Positions 11,948 to 20,363 of a stretch of 64,000 nucleotides of DNA are shown here, in pieces. Source of the stretch: MFD00082-c5 sp963697995. GTDB taxonomy: Bacteria > Chlamydiota > Chlamydiia > Chlamydiales > JAJFMB01. The stretch spans positions 1,674,001 through 1,738,000 of the forward strand of contig OY969110.1 of the NCBI GenBank assembly GCA_963697995.1, in the 5' to 3' direction. The position numbers and the translations under genes were made by a program. Every line of letters begins with the position of its first letter. Within the stretch, counting starts at the first letter, position 1. The notes beneath the pieces were generated by a model, which worked only from the letters and a program-made list of their open reading frames with translations, was not told where the DNA came from and ran no database searches.

Positions 11948-12681
11948 AACCGTTTCTCCACTTTTTTTAAATCATCCAAAGTATCGACTCCGATACTTTG
12001 ACTCTCAACGAAAACTGTTTTAATTTTATAACCATTCTCAAGCACTTTTAGTTGCTCTAAATCCTCTGCAAGCTGCAAAGGGGTCGCCTTTAAGGTGGCA
12101 AATAACTTTAAAAAATGAGCTCTAAAAGCGTAAATTCCTAAGTGTCTCAAGTAGTTATTTTCTTCTTTAAAGCCCCGACCATGAGGAAGAAAAGCTCTGC
12201 TAAAATAAAGGGCAAATCCGTTGAGGTCTGTCACGCACTTGACGACTGATAGGTTCATCAACTCCTCTAAAGTCTTTATCGATGTGACAGCTGTTGCCAT
12301 AAAGGCCTCTTCAGAACTAAGTAAGTTTTGGACCACCTTTTCGACAACGCTCTCTTCTAAAAGAGGCTCATCTCCTTGAATATTCACTACGATATCATCA
12401 TCTTTTAGATTTAAAATCGATAACGCTTCTGCGATTCTATCAGTTCCAGATCTGTGATTATTTGCAGTTAAAATTCCTTTTCCATTCGCAAAACCCATGA
12501 TTTCAGGGCAGTCTGTAGCGACAAAAAAATCATCTAATATTGAAAATTTTGAGATGTTATCAACAGTCCAAGAGATGAGGGGTTTCCCGTGAAGGGGAGC
12601 TAACATTTTAAGAGGCAGCCTCGTACTCTCTCTTCTTGCTGGAATGATTCCAATAACTTGACACGTCTTCTTTGAATCCAT
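11896..12681 (-). CDS. kdsB: 3-deoxy-manno-octulosonate cytidylyltransferase (CMP-KDO synthetase)
   Basis: Transfers CMP from CTP to KDO, giving the donor for lipopolysaccharide inner core synthesis. The 261-residue protein has the nucleotide-binding signature IIPARRESTRLPLKML near the N-terminus, HRSGTDRIAEA, and VVNIQGDEPLLEE, all diagnostic for KdsB. The ORF runs on 52 bp into pyrG, so the two are probably coupled. It is the first gene of the minus-strand run, with an AT-rich gap of about 105 bp to the divergent gene at 12788. The chlamydial orthologue also precedes pyrG. Confidence 0.96.
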   Translation of the reverse strand: MDSKKTCQVIGIIPARRESTRLPLKMLAPLHGKPLISWTVDNISKFSILDDFFVATDCPEIMGFANGKGILTANNHRSGTDRIAEALSILNLKDDDIVVNIQGDEPLLEESVVEKVVQNLLSSEEAFMATAVTSIKTLEELMNLSVVKCVTDLNGFALYFSRAFLPHGRGFKEENNYLRHLGIYAFRAHFLKLFATLKATPLQLAEDLEQLKVLENGYKIKTVFVESQSIGVDTLDDLKKVEKRLCNNLNTFSQQVESVPL

Positions 12682-12787
12682 GTGAAGGTATGGTAACAGA
12701 TCCCTCTTTAAAAGAGAACAGAAAAAGGCTTGCTAAAAAAAAGAAATTTATATAATTAAAAATTTAAATAGTGTTAAGAGGCGATAA

Positions 12788-13417
12788 ATGTCTAAGACCA
12801 AGATCGGTTTTCTCCTGTTCCTTGTAGCGATAATTTTAGGATGCGCTCTTCTTCTCGATCAATATAAAAATATGTATAAAGTGTTGCCTCTCAGGCAGGC
12901 AGAACCTAACGCTTTGGGGGCAGCACCACCAGAGGAAGTGTTTAATGATTGGTTAGACTTTAAGTCTCCAAAAGGGGGATTTCACGCTTTTCTTCCTGTA
13001 TTTCCTCAAAATGCTAAAGAAAATGTTACCGATCCCAGAACAAAAGAAGTGCGCAAATACGATATGTATATCGCCGAAAAAGGGGATGGCACGATTTTTA
13101 TGGTTAGTTTGATCACTCTTCCTAAAGTTCCAGAAAAAGGGGAGGAGCAGAAATATTTACAAGGCTTGATTGATAATATGTTAGCAGGTAATGAGAGCAA
13201 CAAATTAGTCGATTCGAAGATAACCACTTTTAAAACTTACCCAGCTATCGATTTTGCTATTGATAATCAAGATCTTGCGATTAAAGGGATCGTTTTTATA
13301 AAAAAAGATTTACTTGCGATTTTGACACGCGTTTCAAAAATTGCCAATCGGAACAACAATGAGTTTACTTTTTTTAGCAACTCATTTAATTTTAATCCAC
13401 CAAAAGAGGAAAACTAA
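12788..13417 (+). CDS. Membrane-anchored envelope protein of unknown function
   Basis: A 209-residue protein with one N-terminal hydrophobic segment (about residues 5-23, IGFLLFLVAIILGCALLL) followed by a soluble domain. The soluble part (KGGFHAFLPVFPQNAKENV near residue 61, RKYDMYIAEKGDGTIFMV, and a C-terminal TFFSNSFNF) resembles the PsbP/DcrB-like fold of small exported proteins, but this is a weak impression. It precedes another exported protein by 6 bp and is probably co-transcribed with it. A position beside kdsB is shared with a hypothetical gene in Chlamydia (recalled, uncertain). Confidence 0.7.
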   Translation: MSKTKIGFLLFLVAIILGCALLLDQYKNMYKVLPLRQAEPNALGAAPPEEVFNDWLDFKSPKGGFHAFLPVFPQNAKENVTDPRTKEVRKYDMYIAEKGDGTIFMVSLITLPKVPEKGEEQKYLQGLIDNMLAGNESNKLVDSKITTFKTYPAIDFAIDNQDLAIKGIVFIKKDLLAILTRVSKIANRNNNEFTFFSNSFNFNPPKEEN

Positions 13418-13423
13418 AATTTT

Positions 13424-14152
13424 ATGAGATACTTTTTTTTACTTTTGATCCCTGTGTCTCTTATGGCGCAAAACCCACCTTCTTCTTTTGGCCCTCCTTC
13501 TTCCACGATGACTCCGTCGAGCCGTCCTCCGACAACTCAACAACAGGGGCAGCAAGCACAACAGGCGCCTGAGGTGAAAAGGCATGAATTTAAACCAGCT
13601 CCTCTTCATGTAGCCCCTATTGTGCAGAATCCTAGGGCTCTTCTACCCGATCAAGAAAGAACTGAAATTTACACCGAACCTGGTATTATAGGCATGCGAG
13701 ATGGCAAGTGGGTGGGAAGCGATAACTTATTTAATCTCTCTTCCGAACTTGGAGTTGCAATAGATATTATAGCGCCTGAGGGGAAGAGTATTGCTTTTAC
13801 AAAAGAGGACATCAGTGCTTCATTGATGAAAGTGTTTGAAGGCTCAGCCATTACAGCTCATACCACTTTTTCTTCAAAAGAGGCAGCTACCCCCTTTTTT
13901 AATGTGTTGCTAATGGTTTACCCTGTACCTCAAGGTTATGTCGCTTTCGTCAGTTGCCGCTTGTTTGAGGAAGCAACACTCAAAAGAACTGATTTGGCTC
14001 CTGGAATTACCTGGCAGGTGATCACTTGGGAAAGAGAGACTTTGATTGTTTCAAGTAGCGATGATTTTAAAGAGGCTATTCAAAAAACAGTCAACCAACT
14101 TGGAGCTGAGTTTGTCGAAAGATTCAAACATTTTGAGTCTTTAGGTAATTAG
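13424..14152 (+). CDS. Exported proline/glutamine-rich protein of unknown function
   Basis: A 242-residue protein with a Sec signal peptide (MRYFFLLLIPVSLMA, cut before QNPP), then a low-complexity Pro/Ser/Thr/Gln region up to about residue 50, then a globular domain containing EIYTEPGIIGMRDGKWVGSD. I do not recognise the domain. It follows the 12788 gene at 6 bp, so the two likely form an envelope operon. The stop codon TAG (14150-14152) coincides with the first bases of an inverted-repeat element, the same arrangement as in leuS. Confidence 0.65.
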   Translation: MRYFFLLLIPVSLMAQNPPSSFGPPSSTMTPSSRPPTTQQQGQQAQQAPEVKRHEFKPAPLHVAPIVQNPRALLPDQERTEIYTEPGIIGMRDGKWVGSDNLFNLSSELGVAIDIIAPEGKSIAFTKEDISASLMKVFEGSAITAHTTFSSKEAATPFFNVLLMVYPVPQGYVAFVSCRLFEEATLKRTDLAPGITWQVITWERETLIVSSSDDFKEAIQKTVNQLGAEFVERFKHFESLGN

Positions 14153-14604
14153 TCGGCCCTGAAAAAGTAAGGTTTCCTTGAGAAAAATTTGCAGTTAACG
14201 AGGAAGAGAGACATAGCCTATTTTGCAAGGTTTATTTAGTCGGCCCTGAAAAAGTAAGGTTTCCTTGAGAAAAATTTGCATTTAACGAGGAAGAGAGACA
14301 TAGCCTATTTTGCAAGGTTTATTTAGTCGGCCCTTAAAAAAGTAAGGTTTCCTTGAGAAAAATTTGCATTTAACGAGGAAGAGAGACATAGCCTATTTTG
14401 CAAGGTTTATTTATTGGCAATTAGAGAAGCTTAAAAATTTTGCGAATGGAACACGCACTCTTCAAAGAAAAAGAGATCCTTTTGCAACAAAAAATGGGGT
14501 GAAGGACGAACCAAACCCTCTTGAGGGGTTTGGTGAGGAGTAAAACGCATTTTTTGTCAAAAGGGGCACTTTTTATTGGAGAGGACTTTTTTAAGGGCCG
14601 ACTA
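14150..14604. repeat. Second cluster of the inverted-repeat element: two left-end fragments plus one full copy
   Basis: Two 87-bp direct repeats of the element's left end (14150-14236, 14237-14323) precede a complete copy at 14324-14604. Each fragment starts TAGTCGGCCC and stops after CAAGGTTTATT. The complete copy has diverged termini: left TAGTCGGCCCTTAAAAAAGT and right ACTTTTTTAAGGGCCGACTA. They differ from the usual terminus yet remain exact reverse complements of each other over 20 bp. The cluster again lies between convergent genes (13424 gene and the AsmA-like gene). Confidence 0.9.
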
Positions 14605-14605
14605 A

Positions 14606-16894
14606 CTAAAACTCTTTGCCAACAAGAGCGCTCAATTCAAGTAGCGCTTTTGAACGGTCAACTTTTGCCTCGCTTAAGTGCCCCTTTATTGGTAGTTGAA
14701 GAACGAAGTCGTTGTCTAAACCTTCGACGTGAAAAGCTCTTTTTAAGGCCTCTCCGCTCACCCCTAATGTCATCTGGACTTTATCTTTTACAAGATCGAT
14801 CTTTCCCCATGTTGCAAGAGCAAACTGATCTAAAAAGAGGATATTTGTTCGCTCGATTTGGATCACTCCTGATTTGATCTTAAAATGGATTGGAGAGAAA
14901 GAAACGGGAACCTCAGGTTTGCTTTCGGTGTCAAGTAGCTCTATAAGGCTTGCAATTTCGCCGCTTCTTTTAAAACTGACTTGTCCCATTTCTAAACACC
15001 CATTATCGATTTTTCCAAAGTAGGGGCGAAACGGGAAAAGGGGGAGAGAAAACCCTTTCGGTTCAATCGAGAGAAGTAACCGATTATCCGCATCTGTCAC
15101 ATGAGAAAAGACGGGCATGAGTTCAGCTAAAACCTCTTTTGTAAGTTCAGGTGTGATGTCAAAGTACGCCTTAAGAGGTTTCTTTAAGGTAAAAACCCCG
15201 TTTTTCAACTGGCCGTTAAACGTTAAAAGCGCATGTTCTCCTGAAAATTCCCCCTTAAAAGGACCTGTTGTTTTATTGAGAATCGTCGAGACTCTACCGT
15301 GAAGCGTTTTTCCAAATAGAGCAACGCTCTTCTGCTCAAAAATCTCGGGAAGATTAAATGTTTTGCAAAACGCTTCAATATTAAGGGAGGTCATCGATAA
15401 ACTCAATTCTTTTAACCCTTTAAGCCCCAATGCTAAATCAAGGGTGACATTCCCGTCCTTAGGATCGTCAAAAAGGGTCACATGGCAGTAGGGAGGGGAA
15501 ATAATTCCCCTAATGAAAGGCGGTTTCGAGGCATCCACTAAAGGGACACCGGCTATTTCAAACTGAAATTGAGATTCTGTCTTTAAACGCTCGAGAAAAT
15601 CCTCAAAAGTGTTTGGCTTTTTTAAGCTCGCATCTAATCGAATCTGAAGAGGGTGTCCATTTTGATGCGCTTCTCCCCGAAGATGCCACTCGGCTTGTTC
15701 TCCGTTTTCTGAAGCTTCTATTGTCGATCTGACACCTCGAATCGCAAGATCTCCCCAAAAAGGGCTTCCGGTAAATTGGGCATCCTCTAAATCAAGAGAG
15801 GCATCGAACGAAAGAGCTTTCATATCCCAAGGAAATTCTCTCTCATCTCCAGTAAAAAGAGGAAGCGATAAGCTCTCGATAACTAGCGTTGACTTTGTGG
15901 GAGCTACCATTCTTAAAAAAGGTGTGTTTTTGTTTTGACTTGCAAATCTCTCAAAGAGTTCTGGAGTGAACGTAAAGGTTAAAAGACCTCTATCTTGTAG
16001 TGAAATTTTGTTGTCGATAAGCTCTGCATGCATTGATGCGTTAAGAGTAGGCGACTCAGTTGTCACTTCAAAGCTTGTATTCTCTTTTGTTAAAATCTGG
16101 TCGATCTTCAAAGAAATTCGATCCCCAAGCGCATCTCTTAAAAAACCCCTGACTGAAGGATCCGATTTTGATGTGAAAATTAAATCGAGAAGGTCGACGG
16201 GAAAGTTCACGACATTTGAGGAGAGATGGAGCTCACTGTTTCGTTGAAATTTAAGATTATCAGACTTTAATCCCACCAAGGAGAGGTTTAAATCAAAATG
16301 ACCTTGTAATTCGTCTTGTTCTGTTTTACCAAAGAGCTTTACTGAAAGCGGTTGAAAGGGGGAGTGAAGCTGATAACTTAACGAAACATCGTTAAATACG
16401 ATCATTTTCTTAGGGGTAAAATCAAGAGGGTTCTTGCTCTTTTTTAGTGCGATTTTTTTTGCGAAGGGCAAGTGGATTTCTACTTTATCTCTGTTAAGCC
16501 CGAAAGGCATCTTCTTGACCCCAAGGCTTAAGTGAATATTGGTAAGTTTTGGGTAGTCCTCTGAAATTTTCGCATGCAATCCTTTCAAGTCGACTGATTT
16601 AACAAAAGGGTCCTTCTGTATGAGATTGATCAAGTGCGATTCAACCGATAGGGCGTCGAAATGTAAAATAGTGAGTCCATCTTTATCTTTTAGAGAAAAA
16701 CCAGCAATCGTCTGGGGCCCAAACCAACTAAAAGAGAGCTCTTCAACGCTTAATTGCCCCGGGATTTTTTTGTTGAAGTAGGAAAGGAGCAGTTTTGTCC
16801 CCATTTTTGTCGAAAGTAGCGCAGGTAGGCTTAATAAGAGATACGTTGTGATCAGAAGAATAAAAGCGATTGGCATGAAAAACTTTTTAAGCAT
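14606..16894 (-). CDS. AsmA/TamB-like inner-membrane-anchored envelope protein
   Basis: A 762-residue protein with one N-terminal membrane segment (IAFILLITTYLLLSLPALL) and a long periplasmic region rich in short beta-strand repeats. The beginning, with GTKLLLSYFNKKIPGQLSVEE, FSWFGPQTIAGFSLKD and VESHLINLIQ, has the pattern of AsmA-like proteins, which form lipid-transporting beta-grooves between membranes. Start chosen at ATG 16892-16894 because AAGGAG lies 9 bases upstream; an ATG at 16951 gives 19 extra residues with no better signal. The C-terminal 60 residues (VQMTLGVSGEALKRAF and beyond) are also AsmA-like. Exact subfamily and lipid substrate are unknown. Confidence 0.7.
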   Translation of the reverse strand: MLKKFFMPIAFILLITTYLLLSLPALLSTKMGTKLLLSYFNKKIPGQLSVEELSFSWFGPQTIAGFSLKDKDGLTILHFDALSVESHLINLIQKDPFVKSVDLKGLHAKISEDYPKLTNIHLSLGVKKMPFGLNRDKVEIHLPFAKKIALKKSKNPLDFTPKKMIVFNDVSLSYQLHSPFQPLSVKLFGKTEQDELQGHFDLNLSLVGLKSDNLKFQRNSELHLSSNVVNFPVDLLDLIFTSKSDPSVRGFLRDALGDRISLKIDQILTKENTSFEVTTESPTLNASMHAELIDNKISLQDRGLLTFTFTPELFERFASQNKNTPFLRMVAPTKSTLVIESLSLPLFTGDEREFPWDMKALSFDASLDLEDAQFTGSPFWGDLAIRGVRSTIEASENGEQAEWHLRGEAHQNGHPLQIRLDASLKKPNTFEDFLERLKTESQFQFEIAGVPLVDASKPPFIRGIISPPYCHVTLFDDPKDGNVTLDLALGLKGLKELSLSMTSLNIEAFCKTFNLPEIFEQKSVALFGKTLHGRVSTILNKTTGPFKGEFSGEHALLTFNGQLKNGVFTLKKPLKAYFDITPELTKEVLAELMPVFSHVTDADNRLLLSIEPKGFSLPLFPFRPYFGKIDNGCLEMGQVSFKRSGEIASLIELLDTESKPEVPVSFSPIHFKIKSGVIQIERTNILFLDQFALATWGKIDLVKDKVQMTLGVSGEALKRAFHVEGLDNDFVLQLPIKGHLSEAKVDRSKALLELSALVGKEF

Positions 16895-17046
16895 CGGCAA
16901 AAACTCCTTGAGGTAAGAGATTGTTGTAGCAGATTTTAAAATCTTCTGCAAGATGGTAGCTTTACAAAATCTTAATGGGACCCTCGTTGAAATTAAATAT
17001 TTAATAATTATAATAAGTGTGTTATTTAGAGAAAAAAGGGGTTTTC

Positions 17047-17859
17047 ATGAATATCGATCCTGTTTCAATTAATATGCTTGATATCAAATCTTCTTTATTT
17101 AACGAGAAAAAAAAGATCTTAAAGATTGAAACAGGCGATCTTCTCAATCCCATTGAGATCGAATGTCGCCAATGGAAAAAAAAACACGATGTCACTTTAA
17201 GTTCAGTTGAAATCGGGGATCAAAAATACCTCGTGAAAATTGCCGATTTAAATAGGTTTCACCTTGGGGGAGCAGACAATGAAGTGGGCCTTGAGAAAAA
17301 AATACAATCCATTTTGACTGAAAGAAAGAAAATTTATAATAGACTATTAAATGCAAAGGTTGGAGATAGTGATAACTCAAATAAATTTTACGCTGATTCT
17401 TTAACCAAATTCATTATCGACAACCTTTTGGATGAGACATTCAATCTTATAAAAGATAAGAAAACGTTGACTCATTTGGGGTTTAAAATCGATGTGTTAT
17501 CAGACGGAAAAATGGTGTTGATTTTTCCTTTTGGATCTGATGAGCGATTAAAGGGGATTGAAAAGAAACCGTGTCACCAAAGCAAAATGGCAATGGATTT
17601 AGAAACGGGGGAATTGTTTGTCTTAACTGAAGTCGACATTTCTAGTTTAGCTTTTTCAAAGCTTCCCGATAAAGCGCCGGAGAACTTAGAAGAGGCATTT
17701 AATTTGATCAAAGATGAGATTATCGGGGATGTAGAAAAGTTGGGGAAAGTCACTTATGAGTCTAGAGCAGTTCGGCTTCCTGAAGGGATGAAGCGCTACC
17801 ATTCAAGTCAAGATCTCGTAGGACTTAAAGCAGTCGTCATCGCTCCTTATAAACCTTAA
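17047..17859 (+). CDS. Hypothetical cytosolic protein, possible effector
   Basis: A 270-residue hydrophilic protein without signal peptide, membrane segment or recognised domain. I prefer ATG 17047 (MNIDPVSINMLDIKSS), preceded by a purine-rich AAAAAAGGGG, to the in-frame GTG at 17017. Distinct stretches include LTHLGFKIDVLSDGKMVLIFPFG and KMAMDLETGELFVLTEVD. An AT-rich tract with TATAAT stands upstream. Isolated single gene between the divergent AsmA-like gene and the convergent peroxiredoxin. No function can be assigned. Confidence 0.55.
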   Translation: MNIDPVSINMLDIKSSLFNEKKKILKIETGDLLNPIEIECRQWKKKHDVTLSSVEIGDQKYLVKIADLNRFHLGGADNEVGLEKKIQSILTERKKIYNRLLNAKVGDSDNSNKFYADSLTKFIIDNLLDETFNLIKDKKTLTHLGFKIDVLSDGKMVLIFPFGSDERLKGIEKKPCHQSKMAMDLETGELFVLTEVDISSLAFSKLPDKAPENLEEAFNLIKDEIIGDVEKLGKVTYESRAVRLPEGMKRYHSSQDLVGLKAVVIAPYKP

Positions 17860-17936
17860 AGCTTTTCCTTTTAGCTTGTAGTAAATTCAGCATTGTTGTG
17901 AAGTACTCTCTTTTTTTTTGAGGAGAAATTTATTGA

Positions 17937-17959
17937 GGGAGAGGGGGTGGCCCTCTCCC
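17937..17959. terminator. GC-rich hairpin between convergent genes
   Basis: GGGAGAGGG and CCCTCTCCC form a perfect 9-bp stem with loop GGTGG, 7 bases past the peroxiredoxin stop and 77 bases past the stop of the 17047 gene. The T-tract is poor on the minus strand (TCAATAAATTTC), so it may be a weak or bidirectional terminator. Confidence 0.55.
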
Positions 17960-17966
17960 ATGGGTT

Positions 17967-18524
17967 TTAAGCTTTATCTAAATAATTAAGAATAGCTTCA
18001 GCGCTCGATTTTTCCACATTTTTCGGATCGCTATCTACTTCTATCCATTCAACCACAAGATTGTTCACCACCATGGCTGTTCGTTGCATACCCATTCCTT
18101 GAGCGCGATTACCTGACATGTCGAGCCCTAATCCCATTTTAAGAGTCAGTTCTAATTCATTATCAGCCCACATTTGGATTTCAGGGGCCCCTTTAAGTTC
18201 TCCCCAGGCTTTGACTACATCAACTTTATCAGGCGCTATACAAATAATGTGTTCAATTTTCCTTTTTTTTAAATCAGGTATCGCTTTAGTAAAGCCAAAG
18301 AGGTGTTTGTCTGTGCAAGTCGGCGTCCAAGCTCCTGGTACGGTAAAAATAACTGCTCGGCGAAGTGTTAATTCATTGTGAGTCGTGAAGTTTTCTCTTT
18401 GCGAAGGATTATACCTCGTTAAAGTCACATTCGGAAAGGTTTGCCCTTGTTGAATAAAGTTTCCTTTTGTTGCTTGGATTTGTTGTCCAATTAATGGATT
18501 AGCTTCACGAGTAATGGCTGTCAT
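17967..18524 (-). CDS. Peroxiredoxin-5-type thiol peroxidase
   Basis: Reduces hydrogen peroxide and alkyl hydroperoxides through a reactive cysteine. The 185-residue protein shows the Prx5/redoxin active site VPGAWTPTCTDKH, peroxidatic Cys about residue 70, followed by IICIAPDKVDVVKAWGELK and the GLGLDMSGNRAQGMGMQRTAMVV region typical of this group. The start is ATG 18522-18524, preceded by AAGGAG; an upstream in-frame start at 18632 would read into an inverted-repeat fragment. Single-gene transcript, ended by the hairpin at 17937. Confidence 0.93.
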   Translation of the reverse strand: MTAITREANPLIGQQIQATKGNFIQQGQTFPNVTLTRYNPSQRENFTTHNELTLRRAVIFTVPGAWTPTCTDKHLFGFTKAIPDLKKRKIEHIICIAPDKVDVVKAWGELKGAPEIQMWADNELELTLKMGLGLDMSGNRAQGMGMQRTAMVVNNLVVEWIEVDSDPKNVEKSSAEAILNYLDKA

Positions 18525-18604
18525 AACGATCTCCTTTGTATTTTTTTTCCCCTTATCACGGGTTTTTACATAATGAAATACCCAACCCTTTTTCGCAACT
18601 ATTT

Positions 18605-18638
18605 TAGTCGGCCCTGAAAAAGTCCTCTCCAATAAAAG
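18605..18638 (-). repeat. Inverted fragment of the 280-bp element
   Basis: TAGTCGGCCCTGAAAAAGT followed by CCTCTCCAATAAAA is the reverse complement of the element's right end, so about 34 bp of an inverted, truncated copy remains. It lies just upstream of the peroxiredoxin gene. A short AGTCGGC (18903-18909) beyond the 75-bp repeats could be the other boundary, but seven bases are not decisive. Confidence 0.75.
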
Positions 18639-18670
18639 AGGGCCTCTTTTGTTGAATTATGGTCTGATAA

Positions 18671-18895
18671 TGGATGTTATGTTGCATTTGAAAGGGCAAA
18701 CGATCGGATGCCTTTGGATCCGATCGTTTAAATCCAAAACTTAAATGGATGTTATGTTGCATTTGAAAGGGCAAACGATCGGATGCCTTTGGATCCGATC
18801 GTTTAAATCCAAAACTTAAATGGATGTTATGTTGCATTTGAAAGGGCAAACGATCGGATGCCTTTGGATCCGATCGTTTAAATCCAAAACTTAAA
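18671..18895. repeat. Three perfect 75-bp tandem repeats, each with a 12-bp palindrome
   Basis: Units 18671-18745, 18746-18820 and 18821-18895 are identical by eye. Each contains AAACGATCGGAT, eight bases GCCTTTGG, then ATCCGATCGTTT, a perfect 12-bp inverted repeat able to form a strong hairpin or bind a dimeric protein. The 75-bp length is a multiple of three, which leaves an accidental minus-strand ORF through the repeats. They sit just downstream of the Sel1-type gene (stop 18909-18911) and upstream of the peroxiredoxin gene. Confidence 0.95.
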
Positions 18896-18908
18896 CAAAA
18901 TCAGTCGG

Positions 18909-20345
18909 CTATTTTTCATCATCAGAGGAAGAGCTTTGAGTCAAAGATTGAAGGCTTTCCCTTGAGTAATCGATCAGGCTTTTTTTTCTGAACGAGCTTG
19001 GAGAAGGACTCCTTTGTTGTGGTAATTCATTAAATGAACCTCTTCTTGAAGAGCCTGATGAGGATGACCTTGGTATTGTCAGCAAATCTTTTCCGGCGGA
19101 GTCTGAAGTTGATTTTTTCCTTAGGCTCGAGGATAAAGAATCTGATGTTGATCTTGAAGCCGATTCTCTTCGCAAGGCCTGATCGGTCGTTTCCTCCTTT
19201 TTAAGCAAAAGCTCAAGCTCTGAAGCGGCTTTTTCGTGTCCCAGATTTTTCGCTTGAGTTAATTCTACATAAGCTGCACTCATTAGTCCCAGTTCGATAT
19301 TTACAAGACCTAACTGAAAATACGCCTCAGCTCCTATTTCACTTGCCGATTCAATTAAAAGATTTTTTGCCCATTCAAGGTTTTTTTCTCCACCTATCCC
19401 TTTTTGGCACATAAGGGCTGCCTTAAAAGCCGCTTCAGTGTTGTGATTTGCAGCGGCCGCAATATAAAAAGCCCTCCTTTTTTTATCGTATTGAGGATCG
19501 TCCCACTTTTCCAAAATTTTTGCAGCATTATAAGCTGCTAATGGATGAGGTTTTTCTGCAAGAGCTGCTCTTTCATACCAAGCGTAGCGCCCTTTACTCA
19601 TCTCCCCTTCTGGAAGAAGTTCAGCATATTCAAAACAAGCGGTTGGATCCCCTTTTTTAGCAAATTGGTAGAAAAGATTTATCGCTTTTTGGCTCTTCTT
19701 AGAGGCATAATACTTGGCAAGTTGGAGCCCAAGATCTAAGTCAAAAAAAGCTGAATCGATTTTGTCTAAAAGAGCTGCTCCTCTTTCTTTTAATTTTTCA
19801 TCAGTTCTGTTGAGAAGCCATTTGCCTGCTATTAGACAACCTTTAAGATCACCACTGCCACTGCTTGCCAATAAATAATCAACCCCCTTGTTTTGCTCTG
19901 CCATAACCCCGCTTTTTAAAAGAGCCTTCCCTAATATCAGCCACGCCCTTTGTTCTTTTCCCCCCTCTTCAATTATCTTGAAATTTTTTTTGCAGGTCTG
20001 ATAATTTTCATTAGCCCCTTTATGATGAAACATAAGAGCATCCATTAAGAGTTCATCGTTTGGTTCTTTCCAAAAAGAGTCCTGTGTGGGATTTAGGTAG
20101 AGTGGGCTTAAATGACTTGATTCACACTCCCCTAAAAAGAAGACTCCCGATTGAAAACAAGCAAAAAGATGGATCTTTTTAACTTCCTCACTTTTAAAGG
20201 TTTTAGCATCGTACCAAACGACCCTTTCAGAATTACTTAAAAAAAGGTACGGTTGATTTTTGTCCCCTTTTTCCATAAGAGATTGCAAAGTTTCATGTGT
20301 TTGCGAACAAGGTGTCGTGTTAAGATCGATTGAGAATAAATTCAT
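18909..20345 (-). CDS. Sel1/TPR-repeat protein with serine-rich tail (paralogue A)
   Basis: A 478-residue protein. Residues 1-100 form a domain shared with the next gene (PYLFLSNSERVVWYDAKTF, IHLFACFQSGVFFL). Residues about 140-370 hold Sel1-like alpha-alpha repeats (GVDYLLASSGSGDLKGCLIA, AINLFYQFAKKGDPTACFEYA, AKNLLIESASEIGAEAYFQLG). The last 100 residues are Ser/Arg-rich and probably disordered. No signal peptide or membrane segment. Sel1 proteins in intracellular bacteria often act as scaffolds or host-interaction factors; that role is inferred. It is 18 bp downstream of its paralogue, so a co-transcribed tandem duplicate. Confidence 0.75.
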   Translation of the reverse strand: MNLFSIDLNTTPCSQTHETLQSLMEKGDKNQPYLFLSNSERVVWYDAKTFKSEEVKKIHLFACFQSGVFFLGECESSHLSPLYLNPTQDSFWKEPNDELLMDALMFHHKGANENYQTCKKNFKIIEEGGKEQRAWLILGKALLKSGVMAEQNKGVDYLLASSGSGDLKGCLIAGKWLLNRTDEKLKERGAALLDKIDSAFFDLDLGLQLAKYYASKKSQKAINLFYQFAKKGDPTACFEYAELLPEGEMSKGRYAWYERAALAEKPHPLAAYNAAKILEKWDDPQYDKKRRAFYIAAAANHNTEAAFKAALMCQKGIGGEKNLEWAKNLLIESASEIGAEAYFQLGLVNIELGLMSAAYVELTQAKNLGHEKAASELELLLKKEETTDQALRRESASRSTSDSLSSSLRKKSTSDSAGKDLLTIPRSSSSGSSRRGSFNELPQQRSPSPSSFRKKSLIDYSRESLQSLTQSSSSDDEK

Positions 20346-20363
20346 TTAGGGATTCCTTTTGTA

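Noticed and set aside
18604..18849. 81-codon minus-strand ORF through the 75-bp repeats
   Set aside because: It exists only because 75 is a multiple of three and it ends inside the inverted element fragment; the repeats show palindromic, not coding, organisation.
18671..18895. Possible CRISPR array
   Set aside because: The 75-bp repeats are directly adjacent with no unique spacers, and there are no cas genes in the window.
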